This document shows, piece by piece, positions 25,001 to 35,490 of a DNA stretch of 64,000 nucleotides. Location of the stretch: positions 124,001 to 188,000 of the forward strand of contig JALSRK010000076.1 in NCBI GenBank assembly GCA_026984795.1, read 5' to 3'. Under the pieces are notes generated by a model that made no database searches, had not been told where the DNA came from, and worked only from the letters and a program-made list of their open reading frames with translations. The translations under genes were made by a program, and so were the position numbers. The DNA is from Solibacteraceae bacterium. Its GTDB lineage: Bacteria; Acidobacteriota; Terriglobia; Bryobacterales; Bryobacteraceae. Positions within the stretch are counted from its first letter, which is position 1, and each line of letters begins with the position of its first letter.

Positions 25001-25145
25001 GCTGGTGGGCGTCTGGCAGATCAACGTCAAGGTGCCTGAGCACGCGATCTCCGGCGACAACTTCGTGGTGGTGTTCTTGCGCGACCGTCCGAGCGGGGAT
25101 CCGTCCGGAAAGAACCCCATCGTGACGACCATCGCGGTGAAGTAG
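22011..25145 (+). CDS. Secreted NHL-repeat protein with TIGR03437 C-terminal domain
   Basis: A 1044-residue exported protein. After a signal (MRALFILTAASLAFLPAAHA) come many NHL-type propeller repeats with the pattern YVADTQNNRVLGW: VADAGNNRILRFP, FTDAGNHRVLRYP, VADSLNHRVLKFP, VADPLNNRVLGF, VADSGNGRVVRFP and VADTKNNRILVF. These suggest two propellers over about residues 30-800. Residues about 805-1044 match the C-terminal module typical of Solibacter/Bryobacter secreted proteins (PLYFVSPAQINFQMPNGAP, then ATGQGFIPDAPPDG and FSGLAPGLVGVWQINVKVP). The role is unknown; binding or display outside the cell is plausible. The ATG at 22011 begins the signal peptide; the open frame extends upstream without a ribosome site. 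Confidence 0.88.
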   Translation: MRALFILTAASLAFLPAAHAQADLSPAPAFALGQPEGVSALQPKHCDIVNNGLTNCRPNLVEGDELNNPQSVAVDPSSGAIYVADTQNNRVLGWRNRDAAANGAKADIVIGQRDFYSTSFGGPGTALQNGLNQPTAVAVAANGDLYVADAGNNRILRFPRPFEQPEDLKIADLVIGQPNMFSRAANAGGLSASSLDLTDNRGAAYRTTLLFDGEGNLWFTDAGNHRVLRYPASRLGPDAEDGPAADLVLGQASMTESEAPPRNPNSRHEKGKLRLPSALAFDAGGRLYVADELLRVLVYEPPLVSAKNASRILGLVVVPQGQQPPPLINEKGLGLIQGNVWRPPEGVFAIGDDIFVVDTPANRIVRYPPFDEWPAETEDNPSPAAVDVIGLDSLQSDTIPVHRGRAEPGADTLFEPVGTAVAPDATVWVADSLNHRVLKFPNLTAVPGPQAAAEKVLGQPGFANRTVNRIEGKEFFFVGSLGGSSVAGAGIAVDWGADPPHFYVADPLNNRVLGFRDVRKIRNGVTADLVLGQPGKFRSLVNYPTNDSTRPTRTGLFLPSGVAVDKQGNVYVADSGNGRVVRFPKPFEQPPGLQEADLVLGQLDFTSRVTDATARTMAGPWGLHFTVEGALLVSDPRHNRVLEFVPPFTSGMAASRVFGQPDFNSTAPGNALNRMNGPQGISADTSDRLYVADTKNNRILVFGDIRQAPPDPMAALALGGSGIKQPFDVFVSPATGKAWVADTNKGQVLRYQQFDQLLLGNTAPEFGFTAASPLALLGTPFGNLLLADSLNRVVGHFRTLVATNGANFLTRVAPGMITSLFFPETPSIPLTAAQSVPLPKVLADVSVLVSWEGKTVEAPLYFVSPAQINFQMPNGAPASGTVEITVVRPSAGQIVAFSVVAMDVASPGLFTRPPTGNGQIAALNQDSTVNSAENPARKGEIVQIFATGQGFIPDAPPDGEPAPLDRLIHTPVKPRVFFNSSQPLPDGDVQFSGLAPGLVGVWQINVKVPEHAISGDNFVVVFLRDRPSGDPSGKNPIVTTIAVK

Positions 25146-25243
25146 GGCCCGAAACCGGGGCGGGCGAGAAAATGGCGGCCCGAGTCTTGATTTCCTCCGC
25201 CTTCCAGGGTAGGCTTCCTTCAGCATAGCCAAGGAGGGCGGTC

Positions 25244-25678
25244 ATGAATGTGAAGCGGTTCTTTTTGGCGGCGGTTGTTGTGTTCATCGTCGCAGAAGTA
25301 CTGGAATTCCTGATCCACGGGGTGATTCTCGCTTCGACCTATGAGGCGCTGAAGGACTTGTGGCGTCCGGACATGGAGTCGAAGATGTGGATCTACCCGG
25401 TGATCGGCGCCATCTGGTCGCTGCTGTTCGTCTATATCTTCGTCAAGGGCCGGGAAGGCAAGGGCCTCATGGAAGGCGTGCGGTTCGGCGTGGTGATCGG
25501 CCTGTTTGTGGGCATCCCGATGGCTTACGGCACTTACGCGATGATCGCGATTCCGTATTCGCTCGCGTTGCAGTGGTGGATCTATACGCTGATCGAGTGC
25601 ATCGTCCTCGGGGTGATCGCGGCGCTGGTGTACAAGCCGCTACCCGCACCCGCTGCCGGGTCGGCGGCTAGCGAATGA
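25244..25678 (+). CDS. Small multi-pass inner-membrane protein
   Basis: A 144-residue protein with four predicted membrane helices: about 5-28 (FLAAVVVFIVAEVLEFLIHG), 48-66 (IYPVIGAIWSLLFVYIFV), 78-100 (VRFGVVIGLFVGIPMAYG) and 108-130 (LALQWWIYTLIECIVLGVI). The first helix carries Glu and His, as in DUF1761-like membrane proteins, but I cannot assign a family or function. AAGGAGG precedes the ATG at good spacing. It overlaps the convergent metalloprotease-like gene by 11 bases at the 3' ends. Confidence 0.75.
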   Translation: MNVKRFFLAAVVVFIVAEVLEFLIHGVILASTYEALKDLWRPDMESKMWIYPVIGAIWSLLFVYIFVKGREGKGLMEGVRFGVVIGLFVGIPMAYGTYAMIAIPYSLALQWWIYTLIECIVLGVIAALVYKPLPAPAAGSAASE

Positions 25679-28600
25679 AGACGGTGACCTCGTTGGCTTC
25701 GGCCCCGGCCACTTTCATCCGCAGTGGCTGGGGGCCCGAGGCGACGCCGGGCGGCACCCGGACGTTCACCTGATAGAGCCCGACGAAACCGGGGGCCAGG
25801 CCGCTGAAGGGGATTTCTGTCACGGGAACCCCGCCGATGGTGATCTCCGGCTGGTGGACGGTCTTTTCGAGCGGGGAGCCCGGGGCGAAGGGTTCTACGG
25901 GCCCCAGGCCGGTCGAGTAGATCTCCAGGTAATCACCCGGGGCGGCGGGCTGCTGGGAAGTGGGCCGGCCGGTCCCGGCGAGCAGGACCGCACCTTCTCC
26001 GGTAGCCGGAACGGTGAAAACGCCGGGGGCGACGGCGCCGACGGTCACTGCAACCGGGGTCGTGCGGCCGACCGGCGTAGAGACGGCGAGGGTCGCCTCG
26101 CCCGTTTGCGTCAAACGCGGTACGAAGAAGTTGATCTGGCTGTCGCTCACGTAGACCAGCGGTACGGGGCGGTCGTTGAGCAGCACCTGCACGCCTTCGA
26201 GCTCCTCGGGCAAGGGGACGGCGCCGGCTTGAGCCTGCGCGCCGGCCGCGAGATGGAGTCCGAAGACGGTCGCCAGGGCCCCCGCGGCGATGGGGGCGCG
26301 GAAGCTGGCGGCATTGACGACTCCTTCCGAGCGGAACGAGGGTTCGGCGGTGGTGGTCACCACCAGGGGTGCTACTTCCGGGGCTCCAGCGATCCGCAAA
26401 GTGAGGGCGCCGTCCGTCGCCGCCGGAGGCGTCCATTGGAAAGCTGCGGTACCGTCGGGTGCGGTGGCTACCTCGGTGGGCTCCACCGACCCGCCGTCCG
26501 AGGCTTCGGCGACGATGCTCAACCCGGCATAGGGGAGGTTGTTGCCGTCGAGGACCTGGACGACGACCGGCTCCGGAAGCGGCCCGCCTCCGGGATGGAC
26601 TTGCCGGTCGCCGGAGACGGGGACGAGCCGCAACCCGGCGGCCGAACCCAAGACCTGGACCCGTGCTTCGGCCTGTTCGAACTCCCCGCCCGGGATCATG
26701 GCGGTGACCGTATCCACTCCCTCCCGGAGTCCGCGGATGGTGAACTGCGCCGAAGTCGCGCCGGCCGGGATGCGAGCCGAGGCGGGCAATCCGGCGCCGC
26801 CGTTGGCCGAGGTGAGGATCACTTCCAGATCGGCCGGGGCCGCTTCCTCGATAGAGACGGTTGCCGGAGCTTCGGCTCCCAGAAGGACGCCGGTGGCCGG
26901 GAACGCGGAGAAGTGGAGAGCGCGGCGGATGGTGGTCACCGCCTCGGCCCGGCCGCCGGTGGCCTGGCGGTAGAACTGTTCGAATTCGCGGCGGAAGAGA
27001 TCCAGTTTGTCGAGGTCGCTTTGAGGGGGCTCCGCACCCGCGGCGTGGATGAGGACGAAGGCGAAACGGAAGCGGCGCTGTTCCACCGTGTAGTCCGGGA
27101 CGCGGCGGCCCTCGGCGGCGACGATCTCATCGATCCGGATATCGCGGCGGTCCCCGTCGAAGTTGACGCCCACTTCGGGCAGACGGTCCGGGTTGACGAC
27201 CGTAGCTGCCTGAACGAGGAACGTGTCCGCCACCTCGGAGGGGGCCCGGAGGCCCATCAAGTACTGGTCGAGGGGCGAGAAGCCCTCCACGGTGGCGGTG
27301 GTGACGAAGCGATGGCCGGCGCCGGTGTCGGGCGGGCAGGAGTCCCGCTGGCGGTCGCAGATGCGGTTGCCTTCGAGCAGCGAGGCTTCGGAGTTGAAGA
27401 CGAAGCTCCAGTGCGCCCCGTCCCGCTGAAGCATCGGCCGGGCGGCAGGATCGAAGGGATCGCGAACGCTGGCAAAGGCGAGGAACAGGTGGCCGGCTTC
27501 GTGGCCCAGAACGGTGAGGGTGGTGTCGCCGGTGGTGAACCGCTGTGGGATGCGGGCGTGGGGATCATCCGGGTACTGGCCGAGGGGGCCGAAGTTCATG
27601 ACCGCCTGCAGCCGGTGGGGGGAGCCGAACGTGGCGCCGAAATCCACCGGCTCATCGCCGATGCCCTCCCGGCGGCTGCGGACGGTGACCTCGAAGGCGA
27701 CGGTGCCAAGGTCCGCTGAGATGCCCAGGTTGTTGAAAAACGCCAGGTAGTCGTAGGCGTCGTCGTGCTCTTCGAAGAATTTCTGTGAGGCCCGGACGAC
27801 GTCCACTTCCTCGCGCCGCGTGAAGCGTTCGGCGACGGCGCCTTGGAACTCCTCTTGCGAACCTTGCGAGAACGATACGACGCGGGTGGGCCCTTGCAGC
27901 CGTCCCGGGGCGATGCCGACGATGGCGCTGACGGTGGTGATGCCGTTGTAGGAGAACTCGACGCGGCCGTCCGGGTAGAGCCGGAGCTGGAAGGTCTGGA
28001 GCTTGCCGGCGCCGACGGTCGCGAATTCCGGCACTTGCACCCAGGAGACAACGACGCGACCCGCCTCGGAAAAGAAGTGGATCCCGTCGGGCGACTGGGT
28101 GGGATCGAGGTCGCGGAACAGGGGCGCCAGCCTCGGTGGGCCGGCCACGAGACGGTCGAGCGACCGTGGAGAGGAGGAGGCATCCGGCTCTTCGAAGGTC
28201 ACGTTGCCGTCCGAGTGCACGAACACCGAGCGGTAGAGGCGGCCATAGAACGGGAAGGCGAACGGCAGCGGCACCTCCCGGGCGTCGTCGTCCCCTAAAG
28301 CGAGCACCTCGCCGCCGGCTGCCGCCGTCTGGTCATACCCGCCTTCTCCGGTGGCAAACCGGTACCGGGAAGCGTCCGGCGCGGCGGGCGCGAAGCTCAC
28401 CGTGAGCGCGTCCAGGTCGAAATCGTTCCGGCGGCTAACGACGCCGTCGGCGTCCTCCATGAGGACGATCTCGCCCACGACGCGGGTGGCGGGCCTTTGA
28501 GGAGGGGTTTCGGTCGAGAGCAGGCCGATTCCGCCCCCGCGTCCCGTCGATTGGGCGGCCGCCCGGCGGTGCAGAAAGATCTCTTCCTGGAGACGATCGC

Positions 28601-28706
28601 GGTGGGTGCCGCAGACGACGGCGATTTCCCGGGCAAGTCCGGAGGCCGTGATGCCGGCGAGTAACAGCCACGTCAGTGTGGCGCGCAGGGTTCGACGAAG
28701 CTTCAT
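25668..28706 (-). CDS. Secreted metalloprotease-like protein with TIGR03437 tail
   Basis: A 1012-residue exported protein. After a signal (LRATLTWLLLAGITASGLA) lies a beta-rich module resembling nidogen-like domains (VPLPFAFPFYGRLYRSVFVH, SDGNVTFEEPD). Then comes a segment containing LGHEAGHLFLAF, a zinc-protease HExxH motif with His402, Glu403 and His406. FSPLDQYLMGL is reminiscent of the downstream part of such peptidases. Two Ig/calx-beta-like regions (about 630-710 and 720-790) follow. The last 220 residues are the TIGR03437-type module (VVNAASFRAPIAAGALATVF, YVSDSQINFFVP, ATGEGAVLLAG, FSGLAPGFVGLYQVNVRVP). The third zinc ligand is not identified, so activity is uncertain. It is divergent from the AIM24-like gene and ends overlapping the small membrane protein. 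Confidence 0.82.
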   Translation of the reverse strand: MKLRRTLRATLTWLLLAGITASGLAREIAVVCGTHRDRLQEEIFLHRRAAAQSTGRGGGIGLLSTETPPQRPATRVVGEIVLMEDADGVVSRRNDFDLDALTVSFAPAAPDASRYRFATGEGGYDQTAAAGGEVLALGDDDAREVPLPFAFPFYGRLYRSVFVHSDGNVTFEEPDASSSPRSLDRLVAGPPRLAPLFRDLDPTQSPDGIHFFSEAGRVVVSWVQVPEFATVGAGKLQTFQLRLYPDGRVEFSYNGITTVSAIVGIAPGRLQGPTRVVSFSQGSQEEFQGAVAERFTRREEVDVVRASQKFFEEHDDAYDYLAFFNNLGISADLGTVAFEVTVRSRREGIGDEPVDFGATFGSPHRLQAVMNFGPLGQYPDDPHARIPQRFTTGDTTLTVLGHEAGHLFLAFASVRDPFDPAARPMLQRDGAHWSFVFNSEASLLEGNRICDRQRDSCPPDTGAGHRFVTTATVEGFSPLDQYLMGLRAPSEVADTFLVQAATVVNPDRLPEVGVNFDGDRRDIRIDEIVAAEGRRVPDYTVEQRRFRFAFVLIHAAGAEPPQSDLDKLDLFRREFEQFYRQATGGRAEAVTTIRRALHFSAFPATGVLLGAEAPATVSIEEAAPADLEVILTSANGGAGLPASARIPAGATSAQFTIRGLREGVDTVTAMIPGGEFEQAEARVQVLGSAAGLRLVPVSGDRQVHPGGGPLPEPVVVQVLDGNNLPYAGLSIVAEASDGGSVEPTEVATAPDGTAAFQWTPPAATDGALTLRIAGAPEVAPLVVTTTAEPSFRSEGVVNAASFRAPIAAGALATVFGLHLAAGAQAQAGAVPLPEELEGVQVLLNDRPVPLVYVSDSQINFFVPRLTQTGEATLAVSTPVGRTTPVAVTVGAVAPGVFTVPATGEGAVLLAGTGRPTSQQPAAPGDYLEIYSTGLGPVEPFAPGSPLEKTVHQPEITIGGVPVTEIPFSGLAPGFVGLYQVNVRVPPGVASGPQPLRMKVAGAEANEVTVFIR

Positions 28707-28849
28707 GAATGAAAGACGGACGCCTTTCTTCTAGAATATCCGTGTGCGCTGTTGGGCCGCTGTGGGCCTGCCGAGGGAACCGAGGCTGGCCGGCGCCGGG
28801 GCGCCGGCCGGGGCCGCTGATGAGCGGCGTGGAAGGGAAAGGAGATTGC

Positions 28850-29713
28850 ATGCCTTTTTGCACGAACTGTGGGACTCAGATCACCGAGGGGATGCGTTTC
28901 TGCGCAAACTGTGGGACTCCGCTGGCGGCCGCCGGGGCGGGAGCGGTGGCCACGACGGTGGAGCCGGAACCCCTCGACTACGAGATTCAGGGCGACAATC
29001 TGCAAGTGGTGCGGATCCGCCTGAAGCCCGGCCAGGAGGTCTATGCCGAGGCCGGCAAGATGGTCTACAAGTCGGCGAGCATCCAATGGGAGACGCGGAT
29101 GACCGGCTCCTCGCTCGGTGAGAAGCTCCTCGGCGCGCTCAAGCGCAAGCTCTCGGGCGAATCGCTTTTCATGACCTACTTCCGCGCCACGGCTCCGGGC
29201 GAAGTCGGCTTTGCCGGGGACTATCCGGGGCGTGTCCAGGCGTTCGATCTCGCCGCGGGGCAAAGTGTTCTGGTGCAGCGCGATGGTTTCCTGTGCGCCC
29301 AGCCGACGGTGGCGATCAACGTCGCGCTGGTGAAGAAGATCGGCGCCGGGCTGTTCGGCGGTGAGGGATTCGTGCTCCAGAAACTCACGGGTCCGGGACT
29401 GGTGTTCGTACACGGCGGCGGGGACTTCATCGAGTTCCAGCTTCAGGCCGGCGAGACGATCCAGGTGGACACGGGCTGCGTCGTCGGTTTCGACGAGAGC
29501 GTCCAGTACGACATCCAACTGGCCGGGGGGATCAAGACGGCCATTTTCGGCGGAGAAGGGCTCTTCCTGACTACGCTGACCGGCCCCGGGCGGGTGATCG
29601 TGCAGAGCATGACGCTCGAGAAGCTGCGGCGCGAGTTGAACCCGGTCCGCTCGGGAGGGGACGAACGCGGCCCGCTGGAATCGCTGACCGGACTCCTGGG
29701 CAGCGAGGACTGA
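28850..29713 (+). CDS. AIM24/TIGR00266-family protein with zinc ribbon
   Basis: A 287-residue protein with no signal peptide. Residues 1-25 are a zinc ribbon with two CxxC pairs (FCTNCG and FCANCG; Cys 4, 7, 18, 21). The rest is the AIM24/TIGR00266 beta-roll: DNLQVVRIRLKPGQEVYAEA, GFAGDYPGRVQAFDL, LTGPGLVFVHGGGDFIEF, VVGFDESVQYDIQL and GGEGLFLTTLTGPGRVIVQS. The bacterial family has no firmly established biochemical role. AGGAGA is well placed before the ATG at 28850, which excludes the longer frame from 28709. It stands alone, divergent from the metalloprotease-like gene. Confidence 0.88.
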   Translation: MPFCTNCGTQITEGMRFCANCGTPLAAAGAGAVATTVEPEPLDYEIQGDNLQVVRIRLKPGQEVYAEAGKMVYKSASIQWETRMTGSSLGEKLLGALKRKLSGESLFMTYFRATAPGEVGFAGDYPGRVQAFDLAAGQSVLVQRDGFLCAQPTVAINVALVKKIGAGLFGGEGFVLQKLTGPGLVFVHGGGDFIEFQLQAGETIQVDTGCVVGFDESVQYDIQLAGGIKTAIFGGEGLFLTTLTGPGRVIVQSMTLEKLRRELNPVRSGGDERGPLESLTGLLGSED

Positions 29714-29912
29714 GGGCTTTTCCTGAGAAAGACCGTGGCCCGGACAGGATCTCCGGGGCAGCGCGCTACCTCCCTTTCTCCGGGGGTTGTCCTAATCATG
29801 TACACATCTCCGGTCGATGAATTAAGTGGAACCTCGCGGAAGAGGGTTCTCCGCGCGAACACCGCCGCGCCTGTTGCGGTGTTTCCTGTTCCGCGTCGTT
29901 ACACGCAGTTGC

Positions 29913-31100
29913 ATGATGACAGGGCCCACGGAGAAAGAAAGCGCCTCGGCGGTCCGCCTGGGCTCTACGGCGCCGGATGAGACGATCCGGAAACTCGGCG
30001 AGCAGTTCATCGCCAGCCTCCACCACGACATCCGCACGCCCCTGAGCGGGATTCTGGGGATGATCGACCTGCTCCTGGAAACCGAACTCACCGAGGAGCA
30101 GCAGGAGTTCGTGCACACTGCCCGGCTGTGCGCCGACCAGCTCTTGGAAATGTTGAACGCGGCGCTGGAGTATGCAGCCCTGTCGGCCGGGGGCGTCCAG
30201 TTGGAAGAAACCGAATTCCACCTCCGGAAGGCGCTCGAAGAACTGTTGGGTGAATTCGAACCCAAGGCGGCCGCGAAGCGGCTCCAGATCGAGGCGGAAT
30301 TCGGGGAAGGGTTGCCTGAGTTCGTCATCGGGGATGAGCTGCGGCTGCGGCAAGCGGTGGCCCCGCTGCTGGCGAACGCGGTGAAATTCACCCAGAGGGG
30401 GCGGGTGAGTTTGAAAGCCTCGCCTGCGGAGGCCCCGGTGGACGGCCGGATCAGGGTGGCCATTGCGGTCCGCGACACCGGACCGGGGATTCCAGAGGAA
30501 CACCTCTCGAGGATCTTCCAGTCATTCCAGCAACTAGAACGGGGCCTTTCCCGTTCTCATCCCGGTCTCGGGCTGGGGCTGGCGCTGGCGGAGAAGCTGG
30601 CCGTCAAACTCGGCGCCGAACTGCAGGTGGACAGCGCCCCGGGCGAGGGAAGCACCTTCGTACTGACTGTGCCGTTCCGGATTCCCGCGGAAGCGGGGCC
30701 CGCAGTTCGCGCCGCCGCCCGCGAGGATGGCCGGCCCCGAATTCTCTTCGTCGATGACAACGAGGTCGCCCGCCGCGTGGTTTCCCATATCCTCGAGCGC
30801 GCCGGTTATGCGGTGGACTGCGCCGAAGGCGGGCTCGAGGGGATCGAGGCCGCCCGGAGGACCCGATACGGCCTGATCCTGATGGATCTGCAGATGCCCG
30901 GAATCAACGGCCTCGACGCCGCCCGGGAGATCCGCAACCTTCCGGGCCACGAATCCGTCCCAATAGTAGCGCTAACGGCGAACTATTCCGACGAGTTTGT
31001 TCGCCTCTGCAGCGAAGCGGGCTTCCAGGGGTTCCTTTCCAAGCCCGTGCAGCGTGAAGAACTTGTCGAGGCGGTCAAAGAGTTTCTCGAAAGAGTTTGA
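29913..31100 (+). CDS. Sensorless hybrid histidine kinase with receiver domain
   Basis: A 395-residue cytoplasmic protein. HisKA begins about residue 25 with phosphoacceptor His38 in SLHHDIRTPLSGILG. The ATPase domain shows LLANAVKFTQ (N box), DTGPGIP and GLGLGLALAEKL (G boxes) and GEGSTFVLTVPF. A C-terminal receiver domain spans about 275-392 (ILFVDDNEVARR, phosphoacceptor Asp325 in LMDLQMPGINGLD, ALTANYSD and the conserved Lys in FLSKPVQREEL). No PAS, GAF or membrane segment precedes HisKA, so signal input must come from a partner or the short N-terminus. The ATG at 29913 is uncertain; a GTG at 29826 would add 29 residues without domain features. No response-regulator gene is adjacent; secA follows 93 bases later. 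Confidence 0.88.
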   Translation: MMTGPTEKESASAVRLGSTAPDETIRKLGEQFIASLHHDIRTPLSGILGMIDLLLETELTEEQQEFVHTARLCADQLLEMLNAALEYAALSAGGVQLEETEFHLRKALEELLGEFEPKAAAKRLQIEAEFGEGLPEFVIGDELRLRQAVAPLLANAVKFTQRGRVSLKASPAEAPVDGRIRVAIAVRDTGPGIPEEHLSRIFQSFQQLERGLSRSHPGLGLGLALAEKLAVKLGAELQVDSAPGEGSTFVLTVPFRIPAEAGPAVRAAAREDGRPRILFVDDNEVARRVVSHILERAGYAVDCAEGGLEGIEAARRTRYGLILMDLQMPGINGLDAAREIRNLPGHESVPIVALTANYSDEFVRLCSEAGFQGFLSKPVQREELVEAVKEFLERV

Positions 31101-31193
31101 CGGCCCCGCCCGCTGGCAATCCGGCGCCTTCCTCCGCGTGAGACGGTCAGGGGCGCCGGCATGTCTGGGCTACAATAAAGGTGCACCCCGCTT

Positions 31194-33988
<2,795 letters not shown>

Positions 33989-34004
<16 letters not shown>

Positions 34005-34969
34005 CCTTCCTCGTTGCTCTTGCCGGGCTGGTGCCGGGGGCCGCCCGGGCGGCCATCTGGCCCGAAGAGTTCTTTGGGTACAAGCGGATTGCGGTCTCCA
34101 AGGCGCCGGCGGCAAACCCGGCGGTTTGGGACGAGTACGGTTTCGAGGAAGGCGAAACCGCCCGGTACCGGCTGGACGGGACGGAATTCACCGCCACGGC
34201 GTGGCGGTTTGCCGATGCCACCGGGGCCATGGCCGTCTTCGAGTGGCAGCAGCCTCCCGACGCCCGCCCCTCCAAGCTCACGGAACTCGCCGTCGAGTGG
34301 GAGGACGGAGCGTATTTCTCCCATGGCAACTACGTCTTCCGGTTCGACGGCTACCGCCCGACCGAGGAACAAGTGGTGGGGATGCTGCTGGTGACGCCGA
34401 TGCTCGAACAGTCGCCCCTGCCGACCTGGGTGGGGTTCGTGCCGGAGGAGAACCGGATCCGGGGCACGGAGCGTTTCGTGGTGGGGCCGGTGGGCTTGGA
34501 GACGTTCGAACCCCGGGTGCCGCCGTCAGTGGCGGGCTTCCATTACGGCGTGGAAGCTCAGTTGGCCCGGTACAAAACCCCTAAAGGCGATCTGGAACTG
34601 GGTGTTTTCTCCTATCCCACACCTCACATTGCCCGGGAGAGGCTGGCCGAGTTTCGGATGCTCCCGGATGTGATCGCGAAGCGCAGCGGTCCCCTCGTGG
34701 CGGTCGTCTTCGGGCCGGCGGACCCGGACGAGGCCGAGAAGCTTCTTGCCAAGGTCAACTATCGCTACAACATAACCTGGGACGAATTTAGCGTCCCTTA
34801 CCAACCGACGATCGTTGAGATCGTCCTGACGGCCTTCTTGTTCATCGGAGGCCTTCTGGTGGCTGCGCTGGTGCTGGGCGGGATTTTCGGCGGGCTGAAA
34901 TTCTGGCGGTGGCGCCGCCAGGATGTCCCCGAAGACCCGATGATCATGCTTCACCTGGAAGACCGATAA
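33989..34969 (+). CDS. DUF6599-like exported, C-terminally anchored protein
   Basis: A 326-residue protein. The signal ([19 protein letters not shown]) is followed by a conserved extracytoplasmic region ([35 protein letters not shown]). Near the end is a membrane helix (about 277-300, [19 protein letters not shown]) with a basic cytoplasmic tail (KFWRWRRQD). I recognise the pattern as the DUF6599 type found in acidobacteria; function is unknown. The ATG at 33989 lies inside the last codons of secA in another frame (16-base overlap), indicating co-transcription and perhaps a link to export. Confidence 0.75.
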
Positions 34970-35118
34970 CCCTCTGTCTTTCTGCCGCGTTAGGGCTGGT
35001 TCGGGCGGTTCGCTGAGGCTGTGGATCCTGTTTTCAACAGCCTGTGGAAAAACCATGATTACTATAAGTTGTTTGATTTCTTGGGGTTGGAGGGTGACGG
35101 TTTCGCCCTCTTTTTCCC

Positions 35119-35147
35119 TTGACATCTGGGCCGGTACGCCATAAACT
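35119..35147 (+). promoter_or_regulatory. Strong sigma-70-type promoter for a small RNA
   Basis: A perfect -35 box TTGACA (35119-35124) and TAAACT (35142-35147) are separated by exactly 17 bases. Predicted start about 35154. The next feature is a terminator about 120 bases downstream with no open frame between, so the transcript is probably non-coding. Confidence 0.65.
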
Positions 35148-35153
35148 TCAAAT

Positions 35154-35275
35154 CACCCACAGGTTTTGGCGGTTGCGTAAGCCGTCGAATCTGATTCTCC
35201 CAATGAACATCAACCCTGTGGACACAGGGGAGAAGAGGAGTGCCCATCCGGGAGGATGGGCATTTCCTTTTTTGG
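35154..35275 (+). ncRNA. Probable trans-acting small RNA, GGA-rich
   Basis: Bounded by a strong promoter and an intrinsic terminator, the transcript would be about 120 nt with no ribosome site or plausible frame. CCCTGT-GGAC-ACAGGG (35214-35229) forms a perfect six-pair hairpin with GGA in the loop. The terminator hairpin also has GGA in its loop. Five GGA triplets lie within 35220-35256. CCACAGG (35157-35163) can instead pair with CCTGTGG (35215-35221), which excludes the first hairpin, so two folds are possible. CGGTT-GCGT-AAgCCG forms another stem. Loop-borne GGAs and the size resemble RsmY/RsmZ/CsrB-type CsrA-sequestering RNAs, but identity is inference. I do not recognise it as 6S, SRP or tmRNA. 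Confidence 0.5.
35241..35273 (+). terminator. Intrinsic terminator of the small RNA
   Basis: TGCCCATCC (35241-35249), loop GGGA, GGATGGGCA (35254-35262): a nine-pair perfect stem followed by TTTCCTTTTTT (35263-35273). A textbook rho-independent terminator. Confidence 0.85.
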
Positions 35276-35490
35276 GGCGCCAGGGCGGCTGTAGAGGGCT
35301 CGTGAGGGGCGTTGCCGGCTTGTGGGAGCCCGAGGGGGCCTGATCTTGGCCTCGGGCGTCTCTGGGCGCGCCCTGTGCCGGCTTTCTCCACAGGGTTTTC
35401 CACAGCCGCCGGGCGCGCGGCGGTCCGGCGAACCGGCGGGGCCGGGGGAGGACGCGCCCGCCGGGCCGGAGCCGTTCCAGGGTTGTGGCC

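Larger units (their letters stand above)
34970..35490. other. Intergenic region with sRNA gene and DnaA-box-like sites
   Basis: The centre carries a promoter, a probable small RNA and an intrinsic terminator, listed separately. The flanks contain DnaA-box-like sequences: TGTGGATCC at 35020-35028, TGTGGAAAA at 35043-35051, TTCTCCACA at 35384-35392 and TTTTCCACA at 35396-35404. CTGTT-TTC-AACAG (about 35028-35040) is a small perfect hairpin. Between 35050 and 35080 the sequence is AT-rich for this genome. No protein gene is supported here. Confidence 0.5.

Noticed and set aside
22011-25145. NHL repeats considered as a DNA-level tandem repeat or CRISPR-like array
   Set aside because: The periodicity is in protein motifs with diverged codons and variable spacing; there are no identical direct repeats with unique spacers.
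35154-35275. Identification of the small RNA as 6S, SRP RNA, tmRNA or a riboswitch
   Set aside because: No SRP GGAA/GGTCAGG loop, no tmRNA tag frame or tRNA-like ends, no long 6S closing stem with central bubble, and no gene directly downstream to regulate in cis.
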